Shown here: piece by piece, positions 1-35,604 of the stretch | How the letters are laid out: each line of letters starts with the position of its first letter | Numbering within the stretch: position 1 is the first letter of the stretch | Source: Trichoplax adhaerens | Taxonomy: Eukaryota; Placozoa; Uniplacotomia; Trichoplacea; Trichoplacidae | DNA: 64,000 nucleotides | Assembly: GCF_000150275.1 (NCBI RefSeq) | Contig: NW_002060954.1 | Span: 682,287-746,286 of the forward strand | Direction: 5' to 3' | Translations under genes and position numbers: made by a program | The notes under the pieces: model-generated | Databases searched by the model: none | The model's input: the letters and a program-made list of their open reading frames with translations, nothing else | What the model was told of the DNA's origin: nothing

Positions 1-7583
<7,583 letters not shown>

Positions 7584-8543
7584 CTGTTTTATTACTAAGA
7601 AAATAATTTTTATTTCAAGGTTAACGAAATACTTATTCTCGTAGACTTGTAATAGTGACTGGTATTACAGTGTACGTCGTGTGTGTTATATAGTGTATAT
7701 CAATTAGCTTCGTTGTTGTTGATTTCGGATCTTTATTTTGATTCAACGATACGGCACTGTACTTTTCACTGTAAGATACAGTACAGTATTGTACGTATTG
7801 TACTGTACTGTGCTACAGTATATGCCTCAAGTGAGTATAAAAAAATGCACTGCACTAAGGCTTTCTTAATCTGATCCAAGTTTTTAATGCGTACGAAAAA
7901 TTTATGCTGGAGTGATTTCGACTGTACACTGTACAGTACAGTACTGTACACTTGTACAGTAGTTTGGTTTATCCAGCGTATCCAGTGGACTACAGTACTG
8001 TAGGTTGAGAGATCACCTCTGTGAGCACTAGTAGCGTTTTTTACCTCTATGAATTAACCATAGCGATAAATAAATAAAAAAAAAGACCTACAGTACTGTA
8101 TAGTACAGTACAGTACAGTACTGTATTTGCACTACAGTATATAGTACTGTACCGTACAGTACTGTAACTGCACGTACTGTACACTCTACAGGTTCACCTG
8201 ATCACGGTCTGGTCAAGGGGACTTCTAGTTTGGTTTAGTGTACTGTACAGTGTACAGTACACTAGTAGGTGTGAAACCTGTTCACGATTTCAATACCAAA
8301 AACCAAACCAACACAGATGATAGTGTACATCAAAATTTTAAAAAAATTTTAAGAATAGAATTAGATCGTAATAATCTATCAAGTGGCATCTATCCATCAT
8401 TCGAGATACAGAGATTTTAAGATTTTAAGTGACTTTGTGAGAAGTCAGATACAGTTGTGAAAAGCATTAGCTACTATATTGTACAGTGTACAGTACACGA
8501 TACTACACTTTACTGAACACCAATTGACGGATCTTGACGCGCA
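7584..8543. promoter_or_regulatory. Divergent BCAS3/TANGO2 intergenic region with palindromic TACAG clusters
   Basis: This 960 bp region separates two head-to-head start codons (BCAS3 minus at 7583, TANGO2 plus at 8544), so it must contain both promoters or one bidirectional promoter. It is packed with orientation-switching TACAG/CTGTA pentamers at about 7776-7825, 7919-7965, 7988-8003, 8088-8190, 8237-8265 and 8478-8500. Short open frames here are repeat-derived and look non-coding. A promoter function is inferred from position only. Confidence 0.5.
7776..8270. repeat. Palindromic (TACAG)n/(CTGTA)n cluster upstream of BCAS3 and TANGO2
   Basis: Runs of the pentamer TACAG alternate with its complement CTGTA. 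Each switch in orientation makes a perfect dyad such as GTACTGTACAGTAC. The densest stretch is 8088-8190, with several uninterrupted TACAG units followed by inversions. The spaces between blocks are ordinary AT-rich sequence. The cluster lies between two divergent genes, about 200-770 bp from the BCAS3 start and 270-770 bp from the TANGO2 start. Confidence 0.85.
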
Positions 8544-10598
8544 ATGTGTATCATTTTTTTTCAATTCAATCCATCACCAAATGAAACTCCATATCAGCTT
8601 ATTCTAGCAGCAAATCGAGATGAGTTTCTTAATCGACCTTCTAGACCTGCGCAACCGTTAGAAGGACATCCAAATGTAATTTGTGGTAGGTATCTCAGCT
8701 AACTGCAAATGAGCTCGAGTCTGTGCAATGCACAGTATGATGTGCAGTAGTATTTAGTATTTACTATGTAGCGGCATGATGTATAACATACACGTTGATC
8801 CGTAGGTCTCGATTTGGAACCAACCAACCCAGGCGGTACATGGATTGGTGTCTCAAAAAATGGACGGATTGCTGCTATAACGAATACATCACGGGCTACT
8901 CACGATCCTAAACTGCAAAGCCGAGGTAAGCAATACAGTAACACGCGTATATATATATACGTATTAAAACTATCAGCACTTTTATTATGTAGCTTTTGCC
9001 TACATTAATTAATTAATATGGTATAAAAAAATGACTGCGCTAGGGGAACTAGTTATGAAGTTTTTAACAAGTGAAGTATCACCTAAAGCTTACTTGGAAG
9101 AAATCGCTCAAGTTGGTCATAAATATAATGGCTTTTTCTTAATTACTATTGCTTTAAGGTAATGGTTAAGGATTCTGTATAACCTAATAACGATTGTGCT
9201 TATCCTATTTTACAGTAACTTCAAATCGTTTCCCTACCTTGTATAAGAACCTACAATCTATAACAAGTCTCTAAAATTAATTCTTGATTTTCGTATACGT
9301 TCGTATATTAATGCCTTAAATTCTTCATAATTTGACAATTAATTTCTCGATAAAGTATTCGTGTACTGTAATGTATATGCGATGGTATCAGTGTCCCATT
9401 GAATAGTAATGCATCTAGTTTAATTTACCTGAAATCATCTTCTCGTTTCGACATGCTTGTATCGCTACTCTACTCATCCATGCTCAAATTGCCGATGCTG
9501 TAAAGACAAGATAAGATCGATGGATACATATTCTGCAATAAAGATGACGAAGGAATTCGACATATATCTGAAGGTTAGTGCAGTGTTGTATAATGCGATT
9601 TCATGTGTTACTTAGGTGAAAAGTTTGGTCCTCCGCCTATGAAATTTCTTACTTTCTGATTTAATTGATCATTATACTCTTTCATTAATATGCTAAAAAA
9701 TTGATTATAACCCAACCAGAAATAATTTTATTACCATTTTAGGTCTACATGGGTTATCCAATTTTGCATTTAATTCTAATCAAACGAAAATTGTATATGG
9801 TAAAGAATTGATAGCTGATGCCGTTAAAAAATCGTCTTCCAAGGGCGATCTAATTTCTAGTCTCTTAACCGCTTTAAAAGACAATAAAAGGTGCTAAGTA
9901 TTTAATAGATTACTGCAGATTAATATATATGATTGCTACGCCTATTGATTATATCCAGTACTAATGTACCATGATACACGTATGTTGCTATCGGATGTTA
10001 TGATCACATTTAAGAGATGATAAAATAGAAAATTGAAAGGAAATTTGCATTAGATGATGTGACAGCATTACTTTTTAATTTACTGCACAGTAATTACAGT
10101 AGTTATCCATACAACTATAGCATTATACCTATACTTGTATTCTTATTATTTGCTGTCTATGTCGCAGCTTACCCTACCAAAATAGCGAGCTGAATTGATG
10201 TTAACTAGTTACTGCATTAACTTTTCAATATCAGTTACATTGTAATTGTATCTACAGTATTTAACATAACAAACATCTTTGCTTATAGTTTTAGTAAAAT
10301 GCTGACCTATCTATTCCGAAAATTTTTAATTCAGATATTGCATATGTTCTGCAGTATCATCATTATTCAATAAGTTTTGTTTTATTACTACAGAAATGTT
10401 CCAGATCCTTTACATTCCTACATGTATCCGGAGCTATCATCTATTAACGTGAAATTACCAACGTATGGTACGCGAACTCACACCATAATTCTAGTTGATC
10501 ATCAACAAAATGTTACTTTTACTGAACATACCATGCAATATCCTATAACCGAGAATCCAAAATGGATCGAAAATTGCTACGAATTCAGGTTTCAATAG
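8544..10598 (+). CDS. TANGO2: TANGO2 (NRDE family, transport and Golgi organisation 2)
   Basis: TANGO2 is a cytosolic/mitochondrial NRDE-family protein. Its loss in people causes metabolic crises; it has been linked to ER-Golgi organisation, lipid and haem handling, and its exact biochemistry is unsettled. Six exons join in phase: 8544-8685, 8806-8925, 9044-9158, 9506-9573, 9743-9890 and 10394-10598, totalling 798 nt, or 265 residues plus stop. Vertebrate TANGO2 is about 276 residues. The N-terminus MCIIFFQF with LILAANRDEF carries the family's hallmark cysteine-2 and NRDE motif. GGTWIGVS, HGLSNF and YGTRTHTIILVD match the family along its length, and the protein ends CYEFRFQ. The start is the first ATG and matches the family start exactly. 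Exon 4 uses the acceptor after 9505; the nearby alternative AG at 9510 would create an immediate stop. It is divergent from BCAS3 and convergent with CPSF2. Confidence 0.96.
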
Positions 10599-11641
10599 CT
10601 CTCTAGCTTTACCGATCGACTAAATATCGATTTTATAACATGCTATGCAAACTAGTGTATTAATTTCATAATAAAGATAACTGTAAATATGAAATGCTAC
10701 CGAAACTCGTAAGCACCTAAATACAGACATGCAATAGTTTTTAACTTAACAGATTATGTGTCTAGTATGATAGCCAAATTCTTCTAAAATTGCTTCTCTT
10801 TCTAGATTTATTTATTGATAGACACACAAAAGGAACTAGTAATTATTAGATTAGTATTAATTAATATAGTAATTTATGTCGAATCATACCGTATGGACAA
10901 TTGCAGTGTACGAATCATTTATGAAAGCATGTAATATTCTTGTCTACAAATTTAGGGTTATGTATTGGTACTGTAATTACAAAATATCGTTATTAAAATG
11001 TTGAAAACTGTATGGTTATGTATTCATACGCATCCTTGTTGCAATTCCTGCTTTATTACTTAAAAATTCATCGCCTTCGTAAAAGATTTAAATCCCTTTC
11101 TATAATTTCTATTAATCATACTCGTACTTCTTATATTTACAGATAGAACTAATATTGTTACGTATAGTATAGTAATCTTAAAATTTCACTATTGATTTTA
11201 AACAAAAATTGGATCGTAACTGATGACTGAAATTCGTTAGAGCGTGCTCTATCCTGAACCAAAGTATGATTCATGTTATTTATTAACCTTGTTATACGCC
11301 TGCTGGACTAGGTACAACGTTAAATTCAAAGTTCTGTCTTAAAATGTCGTACCAATGCATTGAAAGCATAACGTGCAAAAAATTTTATGAAACGTTTGTA
11401 AATAGTTTCTCAATCATAGTACACTTATATATACACAATTGGTAAAGTACAATTCTCAGTTATATCTTACAGCATAAATGAAACGACAAAGTAGCAGTTC
11501 TTTAACGTAGTTCTTGTTGTAAATACAAAAAAGAAACACAGGAATAAGGGTCTTCCATTATGTTATAACGCCACAAAGTAACGATTATCTTCATAGCGCG
11601 AATCAAGAGGATATACATACAACTCTTGGAACGCTTTTAGC
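10599..11641. other. Convergent intergenic spacer TANGO2/CPSF2
   Basis: This is AT-rich sequence between two 3' ends. It must hold both 3' UTRs and polyadenylation sites. AATAAA occurs soon after the TANGO2 stop, at about 10671. I see no further gene, and TACAG blocks are essentially absent, in contrast to the spacers that contain 5' ends. Confidence 0.6.
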
Positions 11642-14600
11642 CTAAATAATTGCATATTGCTGGTATAATATATCTCGAACAGTGTAATAATCGTTGCAGA
11701 TTGCGCCTTCTAAAGTAATTTTGCCAGTTTCCGTCTACAGAATAAGTATAAGATTATTTAGTAATCCTGTAGTGTTTATAGTCTAACTAGATGAAATGGC
11801 GTTATAATTACCCATTTGAAACAGTATAGATTAATAATTATAAGTTAACTTTAACTTACTCTACGAACAGCAATCTTGTCATTGCATACTATCACACCAC
11901 CAACAAATTCCGCCTAATAGGATATATATATATAGGTAATACGGTAATTTTCATGTAAGTTCTTAAATACAACAAGCACGACTTATAGAAATTAAAATGC
12001 ACAGAAGGAATATAAAATTAACAAGGATCAAATCAAATCTGAATAGAATAAGATCTTTACCTGAATTCCGGCTTTAGTTAAAGTTTGCTTCAAATCCGAT
12101 AGCCTTGGGTCATTGATAAAAACTGACTTATGACCAGGAATCTATAATAATTTTTAATTCCAATAAAAATATGAGTATTGTACATAATGTAAACTATTAC
12201 CAATTTTTCATGGATAAATAAAGCTTTACCTCAGATTGCAGTAACGGTTCCAGAATTGGTACGACCGCTTCCGTTATACTTGTATTATCAGTATCCATAG
12301 CTTCATCTTCATTTTTATTGTTCTTATCTAATAAACGCTCGTGACCCTTCGCTGTGACTGTTACCCGTCCATCAACCCATGCTAACTCTGCATCTTTAGC
12401 ATTGCAGTAATACAAGGAACTAACCAAAGAGTCGCGAAGCCTAACCTACAATTATATAGAAAAAATTTACTGCATGAAATAAAATGTAATAATGATAATG
12501 AGACAGTATAATTAACTTGTGGAAGTCAATCATAAATCGATAGCAACAAATAGCGCTGGCTGAGTTTAGAACAATCCAAAGCGAACTGATTGGCACTGTT
12601 ACTATCACGTGCTCCAAGATTATAAGTAATGTAGTCGAATGTGAACAATATAATCGCAACAGGTACCTTCTCAAATCCAGTACCCGCCTTAATTTTGAGT
12701 CCATTTACAAGTCACACAGTTTCTATTACTTATTTAATTTATTATCGTTATCTGGCTTCCGAAATCGCTACAGCATACTGCGTTTATTACATCGTGCCCT
12801 AAAAATCTTTTCACTCTCCTTACTAGATGTCAATAAATCATCGCTATCTGTGTACGAGAAGAGTGTTACATACAGTATTACGCTAAACGCTAAAGGTCTT
12901 CTTCCTGCTAGCGAGATTGCAATGTTCTGTTGTAAATACATATTCAATCGAATGTATAAGAATTCACTATTGTTCGTGTATAAATTATTTGCTGGTACAA
13001 GCGGTACTTTCTCCGACACTTATCAGAGAAATATGAACAGGTTATTATTAGTGCAGCAATAAAATCAGTGAATCATTATGATTTTACCATACACTCTTCA
13101 TTACTATTACTTCTGTACCTGATATAAGTGACTCTCAAATGTGGCGTCTACCGTTTGGCCTACGACCGGGGTGAATACCTTTCGGACACCCATTTCTTTT
13201 GATTGCCGGCAAAAATTACCTAATTCCTGAACAGCAGCAGACGAACCTCTTACCAATACCTAAACAGTTATCCAATTTTTAGTTATTTGCTTAGAAAATA
13301 TTGCTTGTAAGGTTTCGTAATAAGATACATATTAATATTGTTTACGAACAAGATGCCTGGGATTGACCAAGCTGAGAATATTTCTGATAGATTCCCCGTC
13401 TGAGCGGCCTTCGAAATCGATAAGGCTAATTCTACAGCTGAAAGATTAAGATACCTTGGTAAACTGAGCGTTAAATTAAATCAAAGTCCTTAATTTATAT
13501 TCTGATATTTACTTAATGTCTATGTGCTTCAGGAATGATACACATTTCGTTGGGATTTTAGCTGAATAAAGAAACAATAGACTACTTAAGAACAGAAAAA
13601 TCATGGAACAGAATTTTTTAAGTCATTCACATCCATAATTACTTGATTGCAAAACTTCGTAATCCATACTGTTCCCATCCTTGAATGGTAATAGAAGACA
13701 AATTTTTAAAATCGACGTTAATTAGTCATTAGTTAGTTAAAAGCAGGGAGGCTACAGAAGAAATTTGCATTTATTACAAGTTTCTGTTAGCTATAGCTAA
13801 AGTAGGGTACTGTATTATTGTAAATATTGCATTGTAACGATTTCCCTTATTTAAGAAATAGTGTCTATCTGAATGTGTCACCTTTTTAGGCTTATCTTCT
13901 TCAGAAACATCAATTAGAGTGAAATCTTCAGGGCTAGAAATGGGCACAGTATTCCATGTTAGAAATAATTTATAAAAAGATTTAACCTATAAGAGCAATT
14001 CTAAAATCTTCTCTGATATTTCTTACTTGATAATTTCGCCATATTCATCCCACTTAATCCGTGTTTCACTAAATGGATACATTGGATGAACAACAGCTTT
14101 TTTAAAAAAACTACTACGGCGGTCATCATCCTTTATCATTAAATCGCGTTTAACTTTTCCAGTATGATATCCACCGGTTATAGTTGTCAGTTCATCATCG
14201 CTATCCTCATCGGCAATTTCATCAGCCATTCGATTTCTACATACAGGCAGGCAAGGGTATACTCGTATAAGTATTTCTTAAGCCAATTTAGATTACTACA
14301 TACAGAACGTCATTTTATTAAAATATAGACAATAGTTACAAACTTTAAACCGTCAAGCTCTTTCACTTTTTCCTTTTCACGTTCTTTTTGTAGATACTCC
14401 TCTAATTCATTACCACTTAATTCTACTCTTGTTTTGACCTAAAATGAAAATCACCATATATATTAAACAGCAATGAAGCAATACTATTTAAAATATATCA
14501 TTGTTTTACCGTAACGTCTATTGATTGTGGCCTCTCGTCTAATATATGCCGCCCCAGAGTTCCCGGAGAAGATCTTCCAGTAAAGATAGTTAAATTCTTT

Positions 14601-17600
14601 GAATTTCCAGCCCATTGTAAGAATAAGTCTCGAGCAAAACCGCAAGTCAGATCAGGTGAACTAGCAAGAACAACCTATTGAATAGCAATTTAGGTATAAA
14701 TTCTATTCTATATATCAAGACAGAGGAAAAAAAATACTGCGGGGCATGCAAGGAAATTAGATGAGTAAAAACTAGCTTCATTACTTTTGGCTCGGGCAGA
14801 CCAGAAAGTTCGTTTAGAGAATGGCACAACTGTATGTACCTGCAAAAATGATATTCACAAGCCAAAATCGGGTAATGAATTATAAATCTTAATCACGTTG
14901 CCATTGATAGTCACAGTCAAAATTTGTGAAGCCTTACTTAAACTGAAACGGATTATTTCGATTATCTTCAAAGGCTACTAGTACTTTATCGCACATCCAC
15001 TCAACCTAATAAGTAAACGGTAAAATTAAAATTAAATCATTCACTTTGTTAGTAATATCGTAATATCAAACCAAGCTAAGAAATTAGCCTACTTGTGATT
15101 TTGCAAATTCAACGACATTGTAGCTGACGTGATTTAAAAGGGCTATCGGATAAGCTGAAAGACCAGGGTCTTTACGCCAGAGATGATCCTTATAAAAATA
15201 TTACGTATTAAAATCGAGCTGTATAAAGTGTGTACAAAAAGGTAATCATTTTTATATGTAGGTACTTGATGTTAAACTAAACAGTAGATATCGTATAACG
15301 AACTTTAGATATTCATCAGATAATCCCGTAGCTAGAAGTTAACTAAATTATGTTATTGCAGAGTACGTTAACGTTACGTACTAAAAGTAGTGAAAGCTCA
15401 AGAACACGTCCAGCAGTATCCACAGCAATCAAGACATTGCCACCGGATCGAAGTGCATTCAAGACACGAGCTAGGGTTGAAGAAGAAATTACTAAGTAAT
15501 AATCACAGCTTTTGATATGAAGAGAGTACATCATAACAATATAGTAATAATTCACAATAACCAAAATTTAAAGTTTGAAAGAAGCGCAATTTAATTCTGT
15601 CAAGGAAATAAATTTTTCGTTGATCTTACATATAAGCTTTTGGTCTCTATCGCGTCTTTTAGCTTGATTGTATTGAGCATTATAGGCATCAGTAATTAAT
15701 AAAGATGGATGGGTCAAGGTCTCCAGCACTGAACCATTTAGATGTCTAGAAATCGATCAATTTTTAATTATAAGCAATTGTGTATGTGTAATATTATCTC
15801 ACACTGTATCCTACGATAACTATCGAAATATGCAAGCCTAATAAGGATGCGAATCTATTCTTAAATGGTACAGATTGAAATAATTACCTTTCCTTTTTGT
15901 GGTTATAATCGACAGCATAAATGATATCTTCTTCTCCATCTTTGATAATTTTCCAAATTGTACCGCCAACCATATGACCAGCAGCGTAAGGCGTAATGGT
16001 GAGACCGTTTCCTTTACCTAAATTTTTACGTCGATTTAAGATAAATCCTTTTAATCTATCCAAAGCAGTTTTCGTTCATAATTTAGCATCAGTTACTTCC
16101 ATCAATGTTCGATTTATAACCGTTTATTACATTTTACAGGTAAATTATGTTTCTCTGGGTTAAGAAAATTTACAATAATAACCAATCATAAAAGACAAAC
16201 TGATCTACTACTTCAAGTAGGGACTTCTCTTAGAAGTTCTTGCTTCAAGTATGTATTGTAATTAAGTAATGGGAAGATATTACCATCAACACCTACTGGT
16301 AATCCTCAATAATACAGTATTGAGCGTTAATCATTAAATATGCCAGTATTACGTTTTAAGCTTTAAGAATGATGTAGTTTTAAGGCATTCTGTCTTAATA
16401 AAAGAATACTATTGGGTTAAATGTATTTGTTGTAACCACTACAGGTCCTAACTGTAATTTCATATTTTTTACAGTAAATATTTATAACAGTCCATAAATT
16501 AGTACAGTACCTTAACAATAATTAGACATTGACAATGTGCAATTGTAATATTAACATACTATCAAAGCATGGATAATTTGCAATCGGATCGTTGCTCTTT
16601 AGACAGTAATGCGCTACAGCTGAAAGCAACTTGATACATATTTCGCAAGTACAAATGCTTAAAATTTTAAGTTTAAAATTGGATTGTTAAAAGAATGAGC
16701 GTTACCTGTTAAGTGAACGTGCTGAGAATACTTCAATGCAGTAATTCTACTGAAAGCATCGTCGATATCATCCAATGAGAATAAATCGAAATCTTCGTAA
16801 TCGTTTCTGGACTGCAAAAAGTTGTTATTTGTTAAATTGTATGCATTAGTGTACGTATCTATTAGCGATATCATTTATTGAGCATTACGCAAGCTAGTTT
16901 TGATTATAGATTTATAAAGACTACCACTACCTATAATGTACAGTGTAGCAAAAGGGGTAACGGATTCATTAATTATTATCGGTAAAATAATCGCTTTCCC
17001 ATTGAAAAAGATAACGTTAGAAATAGATAGAAGGCACCTACCAAGAAAAGATCGTACATAAACATTTGGCCCATTTTGTGAACAGGGACTGTAGCATAGA
17101 TTGGACATTTTAGTTGACATTTTCCGACTAAGTAAGGAATAGCACCCAGGTGTAGCAAGTCTGGATGAGACAGCAATACCGCGTCAATTTGATGAATATG
17201 CCTATCGATCAACAAAAGGTGCAAGTATTAAGGCAATATTTTACAATGATCTGCTAGTATTGAATTTCTAAGGAAATAGCATGATTACAATCGGTAAAGT
17301 GCTTTTCAAAAGTAATTATTTTTAGGCTACACCTCAAATAGCATTCACATTCTGAAATCATTAAAGTTGCTCATACTGTGCTTCGCTAATTTTTATATCT
17401 ACAGAAAAGTAAAACACAAATATGATATGCTATAGTTGCAATTGTTAAAACCGTGACATCTCCATTTCTAGACATACATTATAGAATTATTAAACATTAT
17501 GAAATAGTAGCTTGTTCATCTTATATTCTAATCTAATTCCCTTTTATTTGATTGACCACTCTGTATATATGCATCTGTGTAATTCAACATTAGAACGAAG

Positions 17601-18232
17601 CCACTGTCTGAATTAAAATGTACGGTATACTGTACTCGTGTAACGTCTGATTCCAAAAACATATCTGAAGATTTTAATAGCGTAGTAAATAACTTTTATC
17701 AAATATACAAGAATGTACAATATACTGTACTTCTAAATTGTAGTAACTTTAGATGATATACAGTACCAATATGACTACCTCAACATATACGGTTAGCTTG
17801 TGTATCGTAGTAAAAATAATTTTGTTACTGCACAGTCGCCACCTGGTACGTTGCTGACAGTTATGCTATCCTGCGTAAATTAGATGCTATACAGCGCAAT
17901 TACTTCACCACCTTGAATTCACTAGTACATTATTGTAAGATTTTATAACTGGAGTCCGATATCCATAGCGGCATGTTTATAGTTCACGCTGTCTGGTATA
18001 CACTACGTAGCATGTTAATGTATTCAAGGATCATCCAATAAATTTTAAGCCCAAAATAGGAAAGTAGGAAGTAGAATGGTTACCTCTTAACTCGTTCCAT
18101 CATTTCCATATCAAAATTTTCATCCCAACCGCAATCAAGTAGAAAATTAAATTCATCGACTTGTAATAAATAGCAAGGTGGGCCCTCATCTTGTCCACCA
18201 GACAATACCGTCATACGAATAATCGAAGTCAT
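11642..18232 (-). CDS. CPSF2: CPSF2, 100 kDa subunit of cleavage and polyadenylation specificity factor
   Basis: CPSF100 is the catalytically inactive metallo-beta-lactamase/beta-CASP partner of the CPSF73 nuclease in the nuclear pre-mRNA and histone 3' end cleavage complex. The start at 18230-18232 gives [17 protein letters not shown] followed by [18 protein letters not shown]. Further exons give [20 protein letters not shown] (about 17140-17215), [97 protein letters not shown] (14023-14060), the 13119-13259 exon ending [12 protein letters not shown], 12230-12445 ([11 protein letters not shown]), 12061-12141, 11860-11913 ([12 protein letters not shown]) and the last exon 11642-11734, ending [14 protein letters not shown]. 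The active-site loop reads SHPDLLHLG rather than HxHxDH, as expected for CPSF100 and consistent with no nuclease activity. About 20 exons. The intron 12446-13118 carries an unexplained plus-strand frame, listed separately. Confidence 0.95.
12544..13062 (+). CDS. Unassigned stop-free 172-codon frame inside a CPSF2 intron, opposite strand
   Basis: From the stop at 12541-12543 to the TAA at 13060-13062, one plus-strand frame is open for 172 codons (12544-13059). In sequence this AT-rich a random frame should close about every 13 codons. It begins just after a TAG that could be a splice acceptor and starts [17 protein letters not shown]. The first ATG in frame is at 12922, so it would have to be the last exon of a spliced gene or a fragment. 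The product is fairly hydrophobic with basic patches ([29 protein letters not shown]; end NRLLLVQQ). I do not recognise a family. It lies wholly within the CPSF2 intron 12446-13118. No upstream partner exon could be identified, so coding status is uncertain. Confidence 0.35.
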   Translation, partial: QQIALAEFRTIQSELIGTVTITCSKIISNVVECEQYNRNRYLLKSSTRLNFESIYKSHSFYYLFNLLSLSGFRNRYSILRLLHRALKIFSLSLLDVNKSSLSVYEKSVTYSITLNAKGLLPASEIAMFCCKYIFNRMYKNSLLFVYKLFAGTSGTFSDTYQRNMNRLLLVQQ

Positions 18233-18334
18233 AGCGAAATAGATTGATGTAAATTCACTGCAATAAATGATTTCAGCTCAAAGTTTATCCATGATCATCA
18301 GACACGATCGTCCATTCTCATCTTCTGCACGGTA

Positions 18335-18560
18335 TGTGTACAGTACATAGCGGGTGCTAAGTACAGTACGTAGCTGGCCTTAACATTCTACTGTACTGTA
18401 CTGTACACTGTATTGTACAGTACAGTGTACAGTCTCGTTTTCCAGAAGTCCCGGAGTACAGTACAGTACAGTACAGGACAGGACAGTACTGTACTGTGTA
18501 CACTGTACAGTCTAGAAGTGCGGTACTGTACAGAACAGTGTACAGTACAGTAGTTTAATA
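18335..18560. repeat. Palindromic TACAG/CTGTA cluster 5' of CPSF2
   Basis: Dense pentamer blocks start about 100 bp upstream of the CPSF2 ATG (18232) and contain many direct TACAG units and inversions (for example TACTGTACTGTACACTGTA). Some units have diverged to ACAGGACAGGACAG, showing point mutation within an array. The arrangement resembles the clusters at 7776-8270, 35605-35855, 58810-59220 and 63760-63870. Confidence 0.85.
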
Positions 18561-18663
18561 GTAAAACAAAGCACTGCTTGCAGTAAAATAAATGCTACTT
18601 TACTATATGCTATAGTACAGTAGTTTAACAGTAAAACAAGGCAGTACCTGCAGCAAAATAAAT
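18545..18663. repeat. Imperfect tandem duplication, period about 70 bp
   Basis: Two copies of a segment beginning TACAGTAGTTTAA and running through TAAAACAA, CTTGCAG/CCTGCAG and AAAATAAATG start at about 18546 and 18616. They differ by a handful of substitutions. The copies abut the CPSF2 upstream TACAG cluster and each starts with a TACAG unit. Confidence 0.75.
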
Positions 18664-20033
18664 GAATACAGTATAGTTAACCCATCGCAATTAGTTAAGG
18701 CCACATTAGTAGTCCATGCATACCGTAGTGTGTTCTGTCAACGCAGAAAAAAGATATAAAAAGGTTATGAAGTCGTCTCTGATAGCAATAATACCGCGTG
18801 CCCGTATATACAGCATATACTATATATACAAGTTCTTTTTTTAAAGTGCGGTATTCCATTAATGGCAGTATAGCATATAGAAGTAAAGACAACATTAACA
18901 TTAATCTACAGTAGAAAATCTGCGCAGGATTCATAACAAGCAACGTAATATTGTACACAGTGAGGGTGTTAGAAAGGTCATTCGATATTAGAAATCGGTT
19001 TGAAATAGCTTACGTTGAATACTTTTCACTATACGTATTTATGCATTGTATTTTGCAAGCATCTAGTATTTTTAAGGGCTCAACATCATACTAGTGCAGT
19101 ACAGTATTGGATAAAAAATTACTAATTATGATTCAATGGCGACAAATTTATATTCTCATAGTATCAACAGTACGAAAATACTATCAAAGTCTATAAAAAT
19201 TGTAGGAGTCGGATATTACTATTGATCCAAACTACTTACTATAAAATCCAAGCTTTATTTCCTTATAATAAATTTTTGCTACAATTGCAGATTAACAGTA
19301 ATGTATACGATGATATTAAATGGGAATAATGTACTGACTGTAACGAGCAATTGCGACTGCATCGCCCAAAGAGGTAAAAATCTCGACGGCAGCATTACTT
19401 ATACTCCACAGTACGCGTATGCTACTTTATTTTGCAGCTCTATCATCCTATTTATTACATAATCATTAACGGATGTATGTAATCATGATATGCATGAGCA
19501 AATTTACATGTGTGCAAACGCACTATTTTCACATAGCAATCAGATTCTATATGACATCAACTTATTTCCAGACTTACATTCCTCCTAGTGATCACTAATA
19601 CCGCTAATCAACATAAAAAACATTTTTATTATAAACTTAAAATTTAATTTAATCCTACAATATCTGAGCATAGCTATTGTAACAACAGTAAAACCGCTTG
19701 GTAATTCACATTACTGTAGTTATTCGTATTATTAAATTTTATGAATATAGTCAATCTATGCGCCTGAATGTATGGGAGGTGATCATCATGTCCGGTAAAT
19801 ATCATTTTTATTGCGCATTACTACACTATACTAGCTGGTGCAGCTTACGTACGTAAATTGCAAGTATGAAGGATTATTTTATTTTCATTCATCATTTATT
19901 TACATATACTCGCATGCGTAATTCTTATTTAACGTGATTTTCTTGTATTCAAATGATAGCCATCGTAACAAATATATAACCAGTGATAAAATTTATATGT
20001 ACTTAAATGAGTAAATTGTATAGGGTTAATATC

Positions 20034-35347
<15,314 letters not shown>

Positions 35348-35604
35348 CTCTACCGATTTCAGTTAGTTGTCGTTTTTTAAGATCAATTTTAACTCTGAGT
35401 CAATATAAAGATGATCTTTATTTAATGTTTACGAGATGATTTACAGTATAAGGTATACGTAAATTTCTTCAAAAAATCACTTCTTCAAGAGGTTGTGCAA
35501 CTCCATTTTTTTATAAATAAATTGAGATCATTCATTGACTGGTGCCACTGTGCCGTGCTGCATTCAGCCTCTACTATATAGTACTCTACGTTACGGTCAG
35601 TCAG

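Larger units (their letters stand above)
18233..20033. other. Intergenic region upstream of CPSF2, downstream of POLE
   Basis: It holds the CPSF2 5' flank (with a dense TACAG cluster, listed separately), a short tandem duplication at 18545-18663, and the POLE 3' flank. Between about 18960 and 20033 I see only AT-rich sequence without a supported gene. Short open frames at 18695-18958 lack any recognisable protein. Confidence 0.5.

Noticed and set aside
8088-8190. Regular short repeats considered as a CRISPR-like array
   Set aside because: Units are contiguous pentamers without unique spacers, in a spliced eukaryotic genome; it is a microsatellite with inversions.
12230-13259. Possibility that the antisense frame region is an extra CPSF2 exon
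   Set aside because: Flanking CPSF2 exons join directly in phase and reproduce the family sequence across the junction, and minus-strand frames in the gap show no CPSF2 similarity.
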